The position numbers were made by a program, and so were the translations under genes. The notes below the pieces were generated by a model. That model worked only from the letters and a program-made list of their open reading frames with translations. It searched no databases and was not told the origin of the DNA. A DNA stretch of 64,000 nt from Amyelois transitella (lineage: Eukaryota; Arthropoda; Insecta; Lepidoptera; Pyralidae): the NCBI RefSeq assembly GCF_032362555.1, contig NC_083523.1:6485501-6549500 (forward strand), given 5' to 3'. Of this stretch, positions 46,637 to 58,331 are shown piece after piece (the first letter of the stretch is position 1; every line of letters begins with the position of its first letter).

Positions 46637-47610
46637 ATGGTGTGTGGTTCCCGGCAGGAAAAAAATAATAATTGGACCATTGCACCTCTTTCCCATGTAT
46701 GTTGTAAAAGGCGACTAAGGGATAGACTTATAAACTTGGGATTATTTTTTAGGCGACGGGGTAGCAACCTGTCACTTTATACATACATACATACATACAT
46801 AAACTCACGCCTCTTTCCCGGAGGGGTAGGCAGAGACTACCTCTTTCCACTTGCCACGATCCCTGCATACTTCCTTTGCTTCATCCACATTCATAACTCT
46901 CTTCATGCAAGCTCGGCGGTTTCGGGCACTTTTGACCTGACCCTTCACCAGGACGTCCTTAATTTGATCAAGATATGTTCGTCTAGGTCTTCCCACCCCG
47001 ACCTTTCCCTCCACACTCTCCTTGTATATCTGCTTAGTCAACCTGTTTTCATTCATCCTCTCCACATGACCGAACCATCTCAACATACCCTTTTCTATTC
47101 CTGTAACTACATCTTCTTTCACATCACAACATTCCCTTATCACGCTGTTCCTTATCCGGTCACTCAATTTCACACCCAACATACTCCTTAACGCTCTCAT
47201 TTCCACTGCATTTATTCTGCTTTCGTGCTTCTTTTGCCATACCCAACTTTCACTCCCATACATTAATGTCGGGACCAACACGCCCCTGTGCACAGCCAGT
47301 CGAGCCTTTTTGGATAGTTTCTGACTGCTCATAAAGGCATGCAAAGCTCCATTCACCATGTTCCCCGCGTTCACTCTCCTTTCAATATCACTATCACACT
47401 TGCCATCTGATGTAAACTTTGATCCTAGATATACAAACTCTTTACTTCACGTCACTTTATATGTATCTCAATTCTATCAGTACCTAAGCCAAACAGCTCA
47501 ACTCACGTTGAAAAGAAAAAAAGTTGAAAAGGCCATCCTTTTAGTATTTTCAAGACTGTTCGCTCTGTCTACCCTGCAAGGGATATAGACGTGAGTATAT
47601 GTATGTATAA
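46637..47610 (+). repeat. 260-bp retroelement copy split by a LINE insertion
   Basis: Left part 46637-46780 (GTGTGGTTCCCGGCAGGAAA to ACCTGTCACTTTAT) and right part 47461-47610 (ATGTATCTCAATTCTATC to GACGTGAGTATATGTATGTA) form one element. The insertion at 46781-47450 is flanked by GTCACTTTAT on both sides. Confidence 0.9.
46781..47450 (-). mobile_element. 5'-truncated RTE-like LINE 3' end with 10-bp TSD
   Basis: The reverse strand is open from before 47374 to 46805 (189 aa from the first ATG). It encodes the C-terminal end of an RTE-type reverse transcriptase protein: VLVPTLMYGSESWVWQKKHE, RWFGHVERM, GRPRRTYLDQI and [20 protein letters not shown]. The tail is a CATA/TATG microsatellite. The target-site duplication GTCACTTTAT is at 46771-46780 and 47451-47460. 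Confidence 0.9.
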
Positions 47611-50600
47611 TCTTGAGATATTAATTAATTTTGTACAGATATATCGTGAATGTTGTGAAGACGTGCATTTGGTTTTTATGGTTAGGTAAAGGATGTATTT
47701 TATAGAAAGTTGGACCGTTGGTCTTAACTTCCACTCTGGTTTGAAATATTTAGTTTAATTTCTCAAATAAATAATCGAAATCAAAACTGCAAAAATAATT
47801 GTTAAAATGTTAATTTCCTTAATTAATTAAAGAACAAGGTGACATACAAAATAACAGTATCAGCTGAAACTTATTTATTTATTCAGGTAGAGACTAACAG
47901 TTTTTAAATACAACATTAAACACTATAACATATAAAGCATCAAATGCCAGGCATACACAACGTTCGCCATAAATATTACTTATATTAGAAAAACATTTAA
48001 TAAAAATTATTGATATGTCTATTATATATAGAATTTCCTATACTTCTTTTTGTATGTGGGATATTTTTTCTGCTCTGACTCATTTTTCTTCTTCGGGATC
48101 ATACGTACGGGAATTCATACTTCAAACAAATTTTAAATTATTCCGATACCGTGTGAAATTTTCGTTTTTTAAATTTATAAATGGAATTCAAATTGAGCGG
48201 TACATTCAGCATGTAATCAAACGCATTTTATTCCTGCAATTTTTTAGTTTGAGACGCCCGCGGGCCGCTCCCGTGATACGCAGATAAACACTGTAATCTT
48301 TTGCCATCTCCAATGTTATGTGGGAACGTCATTTGTAAATTATAAAAGTAAAATATTTATGTTGGAGAGATGAAATTTATTTTGTGTGTAATTTTTTTTT
48401 TACTAGTACGGTCGGCTCAGAAGACAGCTGTGACCACATCGCCTTGATTAGTGTATGGCAGGTGGCCGAGATTTATCATGTGCCTTGTGTACAAGGAGTT
48501 TCAATGGAAATGTTGGAAGGTATAGGCAAAAAGGTCAAGAATACCCTAAACAGACAAAATTTGTGTGAATGTGGATATATCAAAAGAAATATTGGAGGTT
48601 TCGTAGCAATTGATGTGATACATACATACATACATAAAATCACGCCTCTTTCCCGGAGGGGTAGGCAGAGACTACCTCTTTCCACTTGCCACGATCTCTG
48701 CATACTTCTTTCGCTTCGTCCACATTCATAACATTGATGTGATAGTCTCTACTTATACCTTCGAGAAACAGTCGTGACCAATTTATGGTAGGTAGAACTT
48801 GACCTTTGAATCTTAACCATGGCAAAAGTAAAACCTATGAGTTAAAATATCGGCAATGAGACATTCAGATAGTAAGGTGACGTTGGTATGAAAATGAAAA
48901 TGTGAAAAGGTATCTAATAGAAAATTAATGTTTGTTTGTATTAAATAAGTTCAATACTCAGCAAAAAGTCTACATACATGTAAACTCTTAACTTTATAAA
49001 TCTATAATATATAATTGTATTATTACTAGAGAGAATACCATAAGGCATTGAATCCACCTGTTGTACATTTTACGTGCATAAAGTTTAAATAAATAAATCT
49101 TCACTTCTTACCGGGTAGAGAAAGCCACTAGTCACATTACTAGAAGACATTTTTAGCTGGGTTGGGTATAAAATGGCAAGTGTATCATTTTGCTTCAATA
49201 ACTTAACCAAGTTACAGCACCAGTGACCGTTCGGTTTCGCTCTACTTAACCAATATGTTTTTTTTTGAACAAACTTTTTAATCGACGTAATTTAGATACC
49301 TTTAGAAGACAATTCGAAACAAATTCTACGCTATAATAGTATAAAGGTAAAAGTGTGTTTGTGTGTTAGTTTGTCCATCTTTCACGACGAAACCCCCAAA
49401 ATAGATGTCAATGAAATTAAGTCAAGTTTGCATGAAAATATTGATAAATATATTAAATAAAAATGAATTTGAATTTCAATTCTATCATTAAGCCGTACAG
49501 CTGAACGTGACCTATCAGTCTTTCAAGACTGCTGGCTCTGTCTACCCCGCAAGGGATATAGACGTGATTATATGAATAGAAAGAAGAATCCGTTATAATT
49601 AGAAATATATTATTTGCCTAGCTCTCGGGAAACGAGGTATGATTATGAGGCCGCGTTTTGTGCATTTTTAGGACACACTGTTTGTAATGTTTCTTACGTG
49701 AAATCATGGTAATTTCATTTCTTCTTCAATTTCACTTAAAATTTACTAAAACCAGTAGCGTAGCGCGGGTTTTAGGCTAAACCCCGATATTCCTAGAACC
49801 GATCGAGCGGCGCATCAAAGTCGGCGCGTCAATTAGCGCGCGACTCACGCGCCGGTAAACGGCTACACGTGCTGCGCAGCCGAGGATGTGGGTACAGGGT
49901 GTGAAGGGTATTTGAATATGCTGTAGATTCGATAATTATATGTTCGCCTAGCTAGCTAGCGTTTATTTTTTAAGAAATTGTGAATATCTAGACGTCTAAA
50001 CCGATTTTGTTGCCCTATGAACTTGAAAATTTTATAGACGTAACCTTAATACCTTTTAAATTTTATCGAAATCAGACCAACGGTTCGATAGTTATCTCGT
50101 TACAAACATACATACATACAAAATATATTGTCGCCCCAAGTTGATTGATATACTTTGTTCGCTCGGTCAAAATATTTTCATACTATGTATATTATCAAAA
50201 ATTTTCTTTTTTCATTCAGTGCAGATGTTGACTGCAAAGTTTGCAGTCCGCTTGTGCAAGTATGTTACTTTATTCTGAAAAAGTGGAAGATTATAGCTTT
50301 AAGTTCGCGGCGAATAAGTTTAAAAAATAATAACTTTTCAATACATTTCTTAGGTATATCAAGTAATCAAATAAAATAAAAAAAATTGTTTTAGGTCCAA
50401 GTCATGAGTTGTCTCATAGACATCCACATCCTGTACATTACCAACAGGGAGGTCCCCAGCAAAGGGCCCGGCATGACTCCCAAAATCACGTAGCACCCTT
50501 GTAGACAATAGACAAAGAGGGCCGCCGTATTAGCCGGTGATAACAATCGTACTGAGAAGGGCGCCGGTTAGCCTAAATACAGCGTTAGATGGTATCGCGG

Positions 50601-51430
50601 GGTGATGGGTCAGACTGACATGTTGAGTATGGGACGAACCGCGACTTCTTTCGTACTTCGCCGGGAGCTAAGTTCATGCTGATATTATAAGTATTGCCAA
50701 CCTAAACTTAATTAAATCTAAAACGAAGCTTTGAAAAAACTGTTCGAAATTGGAAATTTCTACTTTGAGAATTGTACTTTCGCCTCGATGAACTAGTATA
50801 ACGTTTTTAGGGATAATGGGGTACTTCTTTAGGGACTCAAAATTTATTCTATTTACTCTTCTTTGGATAGTGCAGACCTTTGCTTCACTGTATTAATATG
50901 TGGGAGTAGAATATAAGAACTAGCACTTTATATAAGATGAAATACAAAGCCAGCCTTAAATATAGGTAAGTTCTTCGCTAAGGAAGGATGTCGTGGATGT
51001 TTCTAAAAGAGATTTCAAAAAAGGTTTAATAGCCATAGAATAAAATATATTAAGTCAGACCTATTTTATATGTGCTCTATGTTGAATAGACCTACGTTTA
51101 ATTATATGGGGTTAGCATCTAGCCACAAAGTGGTCGCCATAATATATATATATCAATCGAGTCCAAAGTCAATGGGATGATTGTTATACAGCCGTATATA
51201 AAACCGACCACTGCTGACTTTAAAAGAGATCGGATCCTACTTCTATAGCACTTTTAACAGCGGGAATTTAACCTTACAGAGCCGTAATCTTATTTGTTGT
51301 TTCAAAATTGAATGATTACAAAGCTGAGACGGAAATTACAAGTTATTTTTCCAACAGATTACGAGATTGGCGGGATTTGGGGATTCGTGGAACGATCAAT
51401 TCGTTTGAATGACTCATTGATATAATCTGC
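47611..51430. other. Intergenic, repeat-bearing, no gene seen
   Basis: It contains a forward 260-bp family copy at 49470-49575 and Helitron-like 5' motifs near 49330. GC-rich patches lie at 49750-49910 and 50395-50690. The second is bounded on the left by TTGTTTTAG and is open in short runs on both strands, but I cannot identify it. A poorly supported 42-nt exon-like piece lies at 50220-50261. No gene is supported. Confidence 0.45.
48612..48735 (-). repeat. RTE-like LINE 3' fragment
   Basis: CATACATACATACATAAAAT CACGCCTCTTTCCCGGAGGG through CTTCGTCCACATTCATAAC is the same 3' end as 46781-46880, in reverse. Confidence 0.85.
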
Positions 51431-51434
51431 ATAC

Positions 51435-53778
51435 CTATAGCTGAACGTGGCCTATCAGTCTTTCAAGACTCTGTCTACACCGCAAGGAATATAGACGTGA
51501 TTATGTGTGTGTGTGTGTGCATACCTAGTAATGTTTCATACATGCATACATACATATAATCACGTCTATATTCCTTGCGGGATAGACAGAGCCAACAGTT
51601 TTCAAAATACTGATAGGCCACGTTCAGCTCGGCGCACAAGCGGCAACACTGGATGACCGAAGGTACTCTTGCTCTTGTTGAAGAGAGACGTCGGAAGAAA
51701 GCTCAGGGAGCAGACATGGGGACTATTAACAAACTGTCTGCTGAAGTCCAAGCAGCATGTAGACGAGACCACAACAACTACCTTCATGCCATCTGTCACG
51801 AAATCGAGTCTCATGCTGGAAGACACGAATCGAAAGACATGTACCACAAAATTCGGGTTATCACTAAAACCTTACCATCTAAAACCTGGGCTATAGAAAA
51901 CAGCGATAATCGTGTGGTAACAGAACTGGTTGAAATCTCCGAAACATGGAAAGGCTACTGTCAGTCGTTATTCCAGGACCCGCACTGCCGCGATTTCCCG
52001 AGTACTGTCCCTAATACTGAGGATCTGGAACCGGACATTCTCCTGTCTGAGGTTAGAGCTGCAATAAAACATCTCAAAAACGGGAAAGCCACTGGAAGAG
52101 ATGCCATTCCCATAGAAACCATAAAAGCTCTAGGAGAGTATGGTGATGAAATTTTTCACGCCATCTGTAATGAAGTATTTCGGACGGGAAATTGGCCCGA
52201 TGAATGGACTCACACCATATTTACCCCCTTACACAAGAAAGGTTCCACAAAGAAATGTAACAACTACCGCCTTATTGCTTTGATACCACACGCCAGCAAA
52301 ATTTTGTTACATATCCTTAACGAGCGTCTGAAAACATACCTATCTAAGGAGATAGCTCCAGAACAAGCCGGCTTTGTGAAAGGGAAGGGCACTCGGGAAC
52401 AGATTTTGATTGTTCGCCAGATCATCGAAAAAGCGCGAGAATTCAACAAATCGGTGTATATTTGCTTTGTGGACTTCTCAAAAGCATTTGACTCGGTGAA
52501 ATGGCCTGTGTTATGGGACACACTATTGCAAATGGGCACGCCTTTACATCTAGTCCACCTTTTAAGACGGCTATACGAGGATGGAACAGCCTCTGTGCGC
52601 ACAGAAGACGTCTTGTCAGGAAACTTTCGCCCTAGTGCCGGAGTACGCCAGGGATGCATAATATCACCGCTCTTGTTCAATGTATACACTGAGTTAATAA
52701 TGCGCATCACTCTAGAGGAACAGACGGTGTGAAAATTGGTGGATACAAAATTGCCAATCTACGTTATGCTGATGACACCACTCTCTTTGCAACTAGTACC
52801 CAACACATGGAAGATCTACTTCAGAAAATGGAACGTGTTGGCCTCGAGTTCGGTCTGAAAATAAATCGCAGCAAGACGAAGATGATGGTTGTGGATCGCG
52901 CTAACAGTAATTCGCCAGAAGTAACTAGAATCGCGAACTGTGACGTGGTCCAATCGTACACTTACCTTGGCGCTCTGATTTCGAATAACGGTGGATGTAT
53001 CGACGAGATAAAGCGACGAATGGCAATCACAAGATCGGCAATGGACAGAATGAGAAAAGTATGGAGGAATCGTAGCATCACTAAGACCACAAAGACCAGA
53101 CTGGTGCGCACGCTTATTTTCCCCATATTTTTGTACGCTGCTGAAACGTGGACATTGCGAGAAGTGGAAAGAAAAAAGATAGACGCCCTAGAGATGTGGT
53201 GCTGGAGGAGAATGCTTGGTGTGTCTTGGACAGAGTTCCGCACTAACGTCTCGATACTCCAAGAGCTCGGTATTAAGCAGCGACTATTTCCCTTAGTACA
53301 ATCTCGCATTTTGTCATTCTTTGGACACGTTACAAGGAGAGGCAACGGATCCATAGAACGGCTTGTTGTCCAGGGTAAAGTGGAAGGCTCTCGACCGCGC
53401 GGAAGGTCACCCATGCGATGGACCGACCAAATAAAGTCTGTGATTGGCGGTTCACTTAACGAGTGCAGCAGGATGACTTCCAGCAGGGAGAAATGGCGGG
53501 ACATCGTAAGGCGCACATTGGCGCCCGCCTCCAACACTACATGATGACCACGACCACTCTGTCAAGAGTGACACGACTAAGAAGAAGACGTTCAGCTATT
53601 TGGCTTTAAGATAGAATTGAGATTTTAATAGTAACAGGTTGCTAGCCCATCGCCTAAAAGAAGAATCCCAAGTGTATAAGCCTACCACTTAGTTGCCTTT
53701 TACGACATACATGGGAAAGAGATGAAGTGATCCTATTCTTTTTTCTACTGGTGCCGGGAACCACATGGCACTAATAAA
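51435..53778. repeat. Tail-to-tail retroelement pair, the second copy split by a LINE
   Basis: A forward tail at 51435-51510 (CCTATCAGTCTTTCAAGACT ... GACGTGATTATGTGTGTG) is followed by a reverse copy at 51540-51629 that resumes at 53588-53778. The break carries ACGTTCAGCT at 51620-51629 and 53588-53597, a 10-bp target-site duplication around the LINE. Confidence 0.9.
51630..53587 (+). mobile_element. 5'-truncated RTE-like LINE, frameshifted
   Basis: Two open frames cover most of a reverse transcriptase. 51653-52732 includes LKNGKATGRDAIPIETIKAL, NYRLIALIPHASKIL, AGFVKGKGTREQI, VDFSKAFDSV and AGVRQGCIISPLLFNVY. 52729-53544 includes LRYADDTTLFATSTQHMEDL (catalytic YADD), SYTYLGALIS and the C-terminal RRMLGVSWTEFRTN and SFFGHVTRR blocks. 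The frames overlap by 4 nt at 52729-52732 and are out of register, so a small indel broke the protein before YADD. The 3' end is AAGAAGAAG just before the TSD. The N-terminal endonuclease is missing. Confidence 0.9.
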
Positions 53779-56260
53779 GTTATTTTGATTATTAAATATA
53801 TCCACAAACTTTTTTGTTAATTCCACAAAAACATCGCCTTGTTTTGAGCTTAATGGCTTTGTCTTTACTTCTTCTTCAGCTTCAGGTTCATCTTCACCTC
53901 CCTGAAGAGGGAAGCGCCTTTTGAATTTGATTCTAGATTGGGTAAGTCAGGTTTCTACACGAACTGACTTCCGCTTAACCGAACTGGATCATGGTTAAAG
54001 CTGGACTAGATGAATGCGCCAAATCTTTAAGTCACCTTTTATGACATCCATGGTAAAGAGATGGAGAGGTCCTATTCTATAGAACTAGATCCACATAAAT
54101 AAGGGTTTATTATCAGTAATGATATTGCATACATATCAGTATGCAGAAATCGTGGCAAGTGGAAAGAGGTAGTCTCTGCCTACCCCTCCGGGAAAGTGGC
54201 GTGATTTTATGTATGTATGTATCAGTAATGATTTTGCTTAATTTTTAAACCGGGTAACTCTGACTAACAAAGCGTTAAATCATAAATGACATATCTACCT
54301 ACTTTCTCTGTTGGCCTTTCTTGATAATCCCAATGAAAATCTTCGGACTATATACTATACATACAGGGTTTACCCTGTCTAAGTGCGAGGTCACAAGGCG
54401 TGGCAGAAGTCTCGATTGCGATGCGTTGCCTGTTTACCTGCCACGGTGCTTCGCAAACAAAGGTATGCGCTGATACAACTAGACCACAGAGCACCTTGTA
54501 GGCGGAATGAGTTTGATAAGTCTATGAATGCTGATTGAAGATAAGGATGCGAAGTGCTTGTATTAAATAAACTATCAATCTCTTACTTTAGCGTGCTCAT
54601 TTTGAGACGTCTATATTTCATATAGACACGTCTATATTTCTTAGAGGGCAGACAGAGCCAAAATTCTTGAACGGACTGAATGGCCACGTTCGGCTGCATA
54701 GATTTATGATAGAATTGAGATTTAAACAGTGACCCATTGCTCTCCTATCGCCTACAAGGCGAATCCCAAATTTATAAGCCTTAGTCAGTTTTTACGACAT
54801 CCATGGGGAAGATATGGAATGCTAAGTACTATTCTTAAGCACTGAAAACCACACGGTTTATCATTTGAAGACTGGTGTGCAATTCCCGATATTTCTACTT
54901 CCACTTAATAAAAGTGAAGCTTTTAGAAAACTTTATGGTGACACATCATCTATTCAGTACTTTTCTACTTTACACTTTCGTAGTTTCGTAAATTATTCCG
55001 ATAAAACTCAATGATATTTTGCCGCCATTCGAACAGACATTCGAAAATATTTAAACCGCAATCCAAAGATGCTCCTTACACTGGTCAACTTTCTTCAATA
55101 AAACCCTCGCCAAAAACGCTCATGTCCTTGACCCCGGGTCCACCTGTCCGCTTAACCTCTAATCTGAGTCGCGGGTCGGCCGCAGCGGCAGCGAGGGCGA
55201 TCTTGTGATTTAATGCGAGCTCGCTAATTATGGCTTGTTCAAATTGTACCTTTCTCACGGACTCGAGCGGCCGGTTGCACGAACATGGATTAAACTTTTA
55301 TGGGTAAATTTTGATATATGATGGCGTCAACATTTTTAATCAATAAAATATTAGTGTTTTCGCTTCGCTCCAATGGAAGTATAAAAAAAAAAAAGTAGAC
55401 AAGTTAATCCTAAAAGTTTTGTCTCACATTGAGCTAAATATTTATTTATTTATTGTAACATTTACAATTTCTATAAAAAATAGGCGGACTTAATGCTAAT
55501 AGAATTATCATTACCATTATATACCTTAAGATCAAAATCGGTCTAGTTCTTCTTAGTTAATTCGTTACAAACAAAAACATAATATTTTTACATTTTTTAA
55601 TATACAATGCATCTATGGATAGGGATTTTAAATATATTTTGCGTCTTCCCAAGTAGATCGTCAGTCAGAACAGTCATTTTAAGTCATGTACTTACTAGCA
55701 CCCTCTCACTGTTTGAATCTTCGGTTTGGTTCGGTTCTGTGTCTTTTGAGGCTTTTAAGTCTTTACGAGGTTATTGACTCTGTCTAGTAAGTACTTAAGG
55801 GATGGTGAGGTGACATGGTCATGTATCGACTTAAATGTTAACCACAAGTTACTTACAGAATATAGTTACAATTGTGCAACCCATCCTCAGAGATGCGCCC
55901 GAACCTTACTGCAGCCGCTATACTTATTCCGCTCCAACCTGTTACCGGTCAACCTTCGGGATACATCCGTCTTTGTCACTCCCATTTAACCCCTCATCTG
56001 CCTATCTCATTCTGCCAAGAGCAGGTCAGCCCGCAGTACATTACCGTAATGATACTTAAACACATATTTAAGTAAAGATTCTTTTTGCGTAAAAAGTTCT
56101 ACGTCTGAGTTCGGCTCTAGATCTTTAGATTAATACTTTTTTATAAAAATAACTTTGTTCAGTTTGCATTTTTAATAGCTTTTTACATATTTGTACCAAC
56201 TTAAACGTTACATTATTTTCAATCTATGCCCACGTGGATATGAGACGTTATTTTGAAGGT
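53779..56260. other. Intergenic, repeat-bearing, no gene seen
   Basis: It holds a family 2 SINE piece at 53870-54005 (reverse) and a 260-bp family copy at 54610-54860 (reverse). A GC-rich stretch at 55060-55280 (GTCGCGGGTCGGCCGCAGCG) has a short open frame but no splice or domain support. Nothing else is recognised. Confidence 0.45.
54135..54218 (+). repeat. RTE-like LINE 3' fragment
   Basis: AGTATGCAGAAATCGTGGCA AGTGGAAAGAGG through GGCGTGATTTTATGTATGTA is the short 3' end of the family at 46781-47450, in forward orientation. Confidence 0.85.
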
Positions 56261-56261
56261 C

Positions 56262-57613
56262 CTAATGATGTTTTTTAATAAATGGGCAGCCTTCTACATC
56301 ATCAATGTGCGTATAGACTGTAAAAAAAGAAATCGGTATTAAAAATTATACTTAACATTTAAGGTAAGTCTTGCCTTATTGCCTATGCAAGAAGAAACGA
56401 ACATCAATATATATAATAGCATGCCGTTTTTATAATTGTACATACATATACATATAACACATTTACATATATCCCTTGCGGGGTAGACAGAGCCAACAGT
56501 CTCGAAAAGACTCAAAGCCCACGTTCAGCAATATGGTTTTATGATGGAATTGAGATTCAAATAGTGACAGGTTTCCAGCACATCGCCTAAAAGATGAATT
56601 CCAAGTTTATTAGTCTATCAGTTGATTGACTTTAACAATCTAAAAGCAAGAGCAGCGTGCATGGCAAATGATTTCTAAGTGAATTTTATATTCCTCATTA
56701 TGGGTGACAAATTAAAAATTTATGAAAATTCTCACTCGACATTGTGTGTATTGGTAATCCTCACTCTCATTTAGGTACCATCTAAGGGTTACATGATGAA
56801 GAGCTTACTTTTGTTATGGTCGCACACATACTCCAGCATGTCGCAGATGTCCAGGAAAGTTCTCTTCTCTTTCTCCATCTGTCCACAAACAGGAATGGTG
56901 TCGTGGACACATGAGTCTGCCAGCTCGCAAAATTGTTCAATTTTATTCTGAAAATTGTAAGTTCAAATTAATATTTTGATACAGTTATTCTTATATTTAA
57001 GAGCTAGGTGTTGTCAGAGGAGTCGTCCATTCATTTTTATTTAAAGTTTACATTACTATAAAAGTAAATTTTCTAACATTCCCAGACAAGAAAAGCCCGA
57101 GGCAACATTTGTTAAGACTATTTTACTCACCGCAGGCGTAGATACATGTATTGGAATGTGACCAAATACGTATATTATGAAAAGATGGCTACCTGAAAAT
57201 CAAAAAATTCTGAATTTGAAATTCGTTCCTATTTCGTTTGAAATGAAAATAAGAACGGAGACAGGATATATTTAATTCTAATCGATTTTTGGGGTTAAAG
57301 TATGCCTTTTTTAAATATTTTCGCTTGGTCATTAAAATATACGTAGCATACCTATGTGTATATTTTCTTAAGTAAAATAATTTATCGCAGTATACTTACA
57401 TTATTGAAACATACCTAATACAAATGAATATTTTGATAATTTTTTTAACCTAGAGGCCAGAGGAAATATTTTTTTTTCATTTCTAGTCCAAATGTTTAAT
57501 AAATTTAGAAATGCAGCTCCTCATTAATGTAAGGAGGAATCACTGCATGTATTCAAATTGAATCGAAATAATCAGTACTTACATAGTAATAACGTTAGTA
57601 ATTTTAAACTCAT
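56262..57613 (-). CDS. Kazal-like secreted protein, locus I
   Basis: Exons on the minus strand are 57583-57613, 57131-57189, 56809-56947 and 56262-56317; 285 nt, 94 aa, all in phase. Exons 1-2 give the signal peptide MSLKLLTLLLSIFFIIYVFG. The exon 2 acceptor must be the second AG of TTTTCAGGTAG to keep phase; the first would shift the frame. The domain exon (139 nt, as in loci B and C) encodes QFCELADSCVHDTIPVCG, FLDIC and LEYVC. The terminal exon encodes DDVEGCPFIKKHH and stops at 56262-56264. The EGCP/TGCP/ETCP sixth-cysteine context links it to loci B and C. It lies head to head with locus J, with 718 bp between start codons. Confidence 0.82.
56450..56640 (-). repeat. 260-bp non-autonomous retroelement, 3' part
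   Basis: TATCCCTTGCGGGGTAGACA GAGCCAACAGTCTCGAAAAG through CATCGCCTAAAAGATGAATT; in the last intron of locus I, same strand as the gene by head-to-tail sense. Confidence 0.85.
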
Positions 57614-58331
57614 TTTGACACAAATCAAGAAATAACTTCGCACATTTCACAATGCTGAATTAATATTTGGAATATCGTGTCTACATATGAGGAAGTTTAT
57701 CAGGCCAGTTGAACTGTTGGGCAATTTATTCACGATAACTTTGCCTTCAGACTCAATCACAAGGTGATTTTTTATTGCAGTCCGTCTTTTAAATATTGGA
57801 ATATTTTTTTTATAAATATAAATGTTTGGGTGCTTTATTGCTTTAAAATAATGGAAATAAATACTATTGTTATAAACATTGTTATTAAAATTACGATCAA
57901 ATAATGACCGCAATAGACGAAACTCATACTAGGAGAAGCATTACGAAATGATTAACTTTAATTAGGAGTAAATTTTAAAACCTATTTGTTATTTAGTGTC
58001 TTTAATATCATAGGAAAAATGCAGATGAACATCAGTTGAAGCCATATTCAACCAATTTGGCTTACTTCAACCTTCTTGCAGTAGGAATAATTTTGTACTG
58101 ACAATTTTTTTATACGTATGAGATACGAGTACAATTTCATTATAAAATGTTGGAAACCCCTTCTAGCCAGATATTGTGTTCTACTCAGCGTTCAACATAA
58201 AGAGAAGTTTACAATTTAATTTCCTTGAAGTTAGACTAGTTTAGGTCTATCTAGGTAAACAATGAGCCTAGGCGAATGTAAACTAGATCATCCTTGAGTC
58301 TCGGGTAGAGTGTACGTGTTCAAGTTCAAGA
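57614..58331. promoter_or_regulatory. Shared upstream region of divergent loci I and J
   Basis: 718 bp lie between the two start codons, AT-rich and without recognised mobile elements, which is unusual in this window. No specific element was pinned down. The head-to-head layout suggests common control of the two genes. Confidence 0.4.

Noticed and set aside
46574-47191. 205-codon open frame on the plus strand
   Set aside because: It is antisense to the RTE-like LINE end and runs across its TSD into the 260-bp element.
52264-53537. Long minus-strand open frames (148 and 191 codons)
   Set aside because: They are antisense to the RTE-like LINE reverse transcriptase frames.
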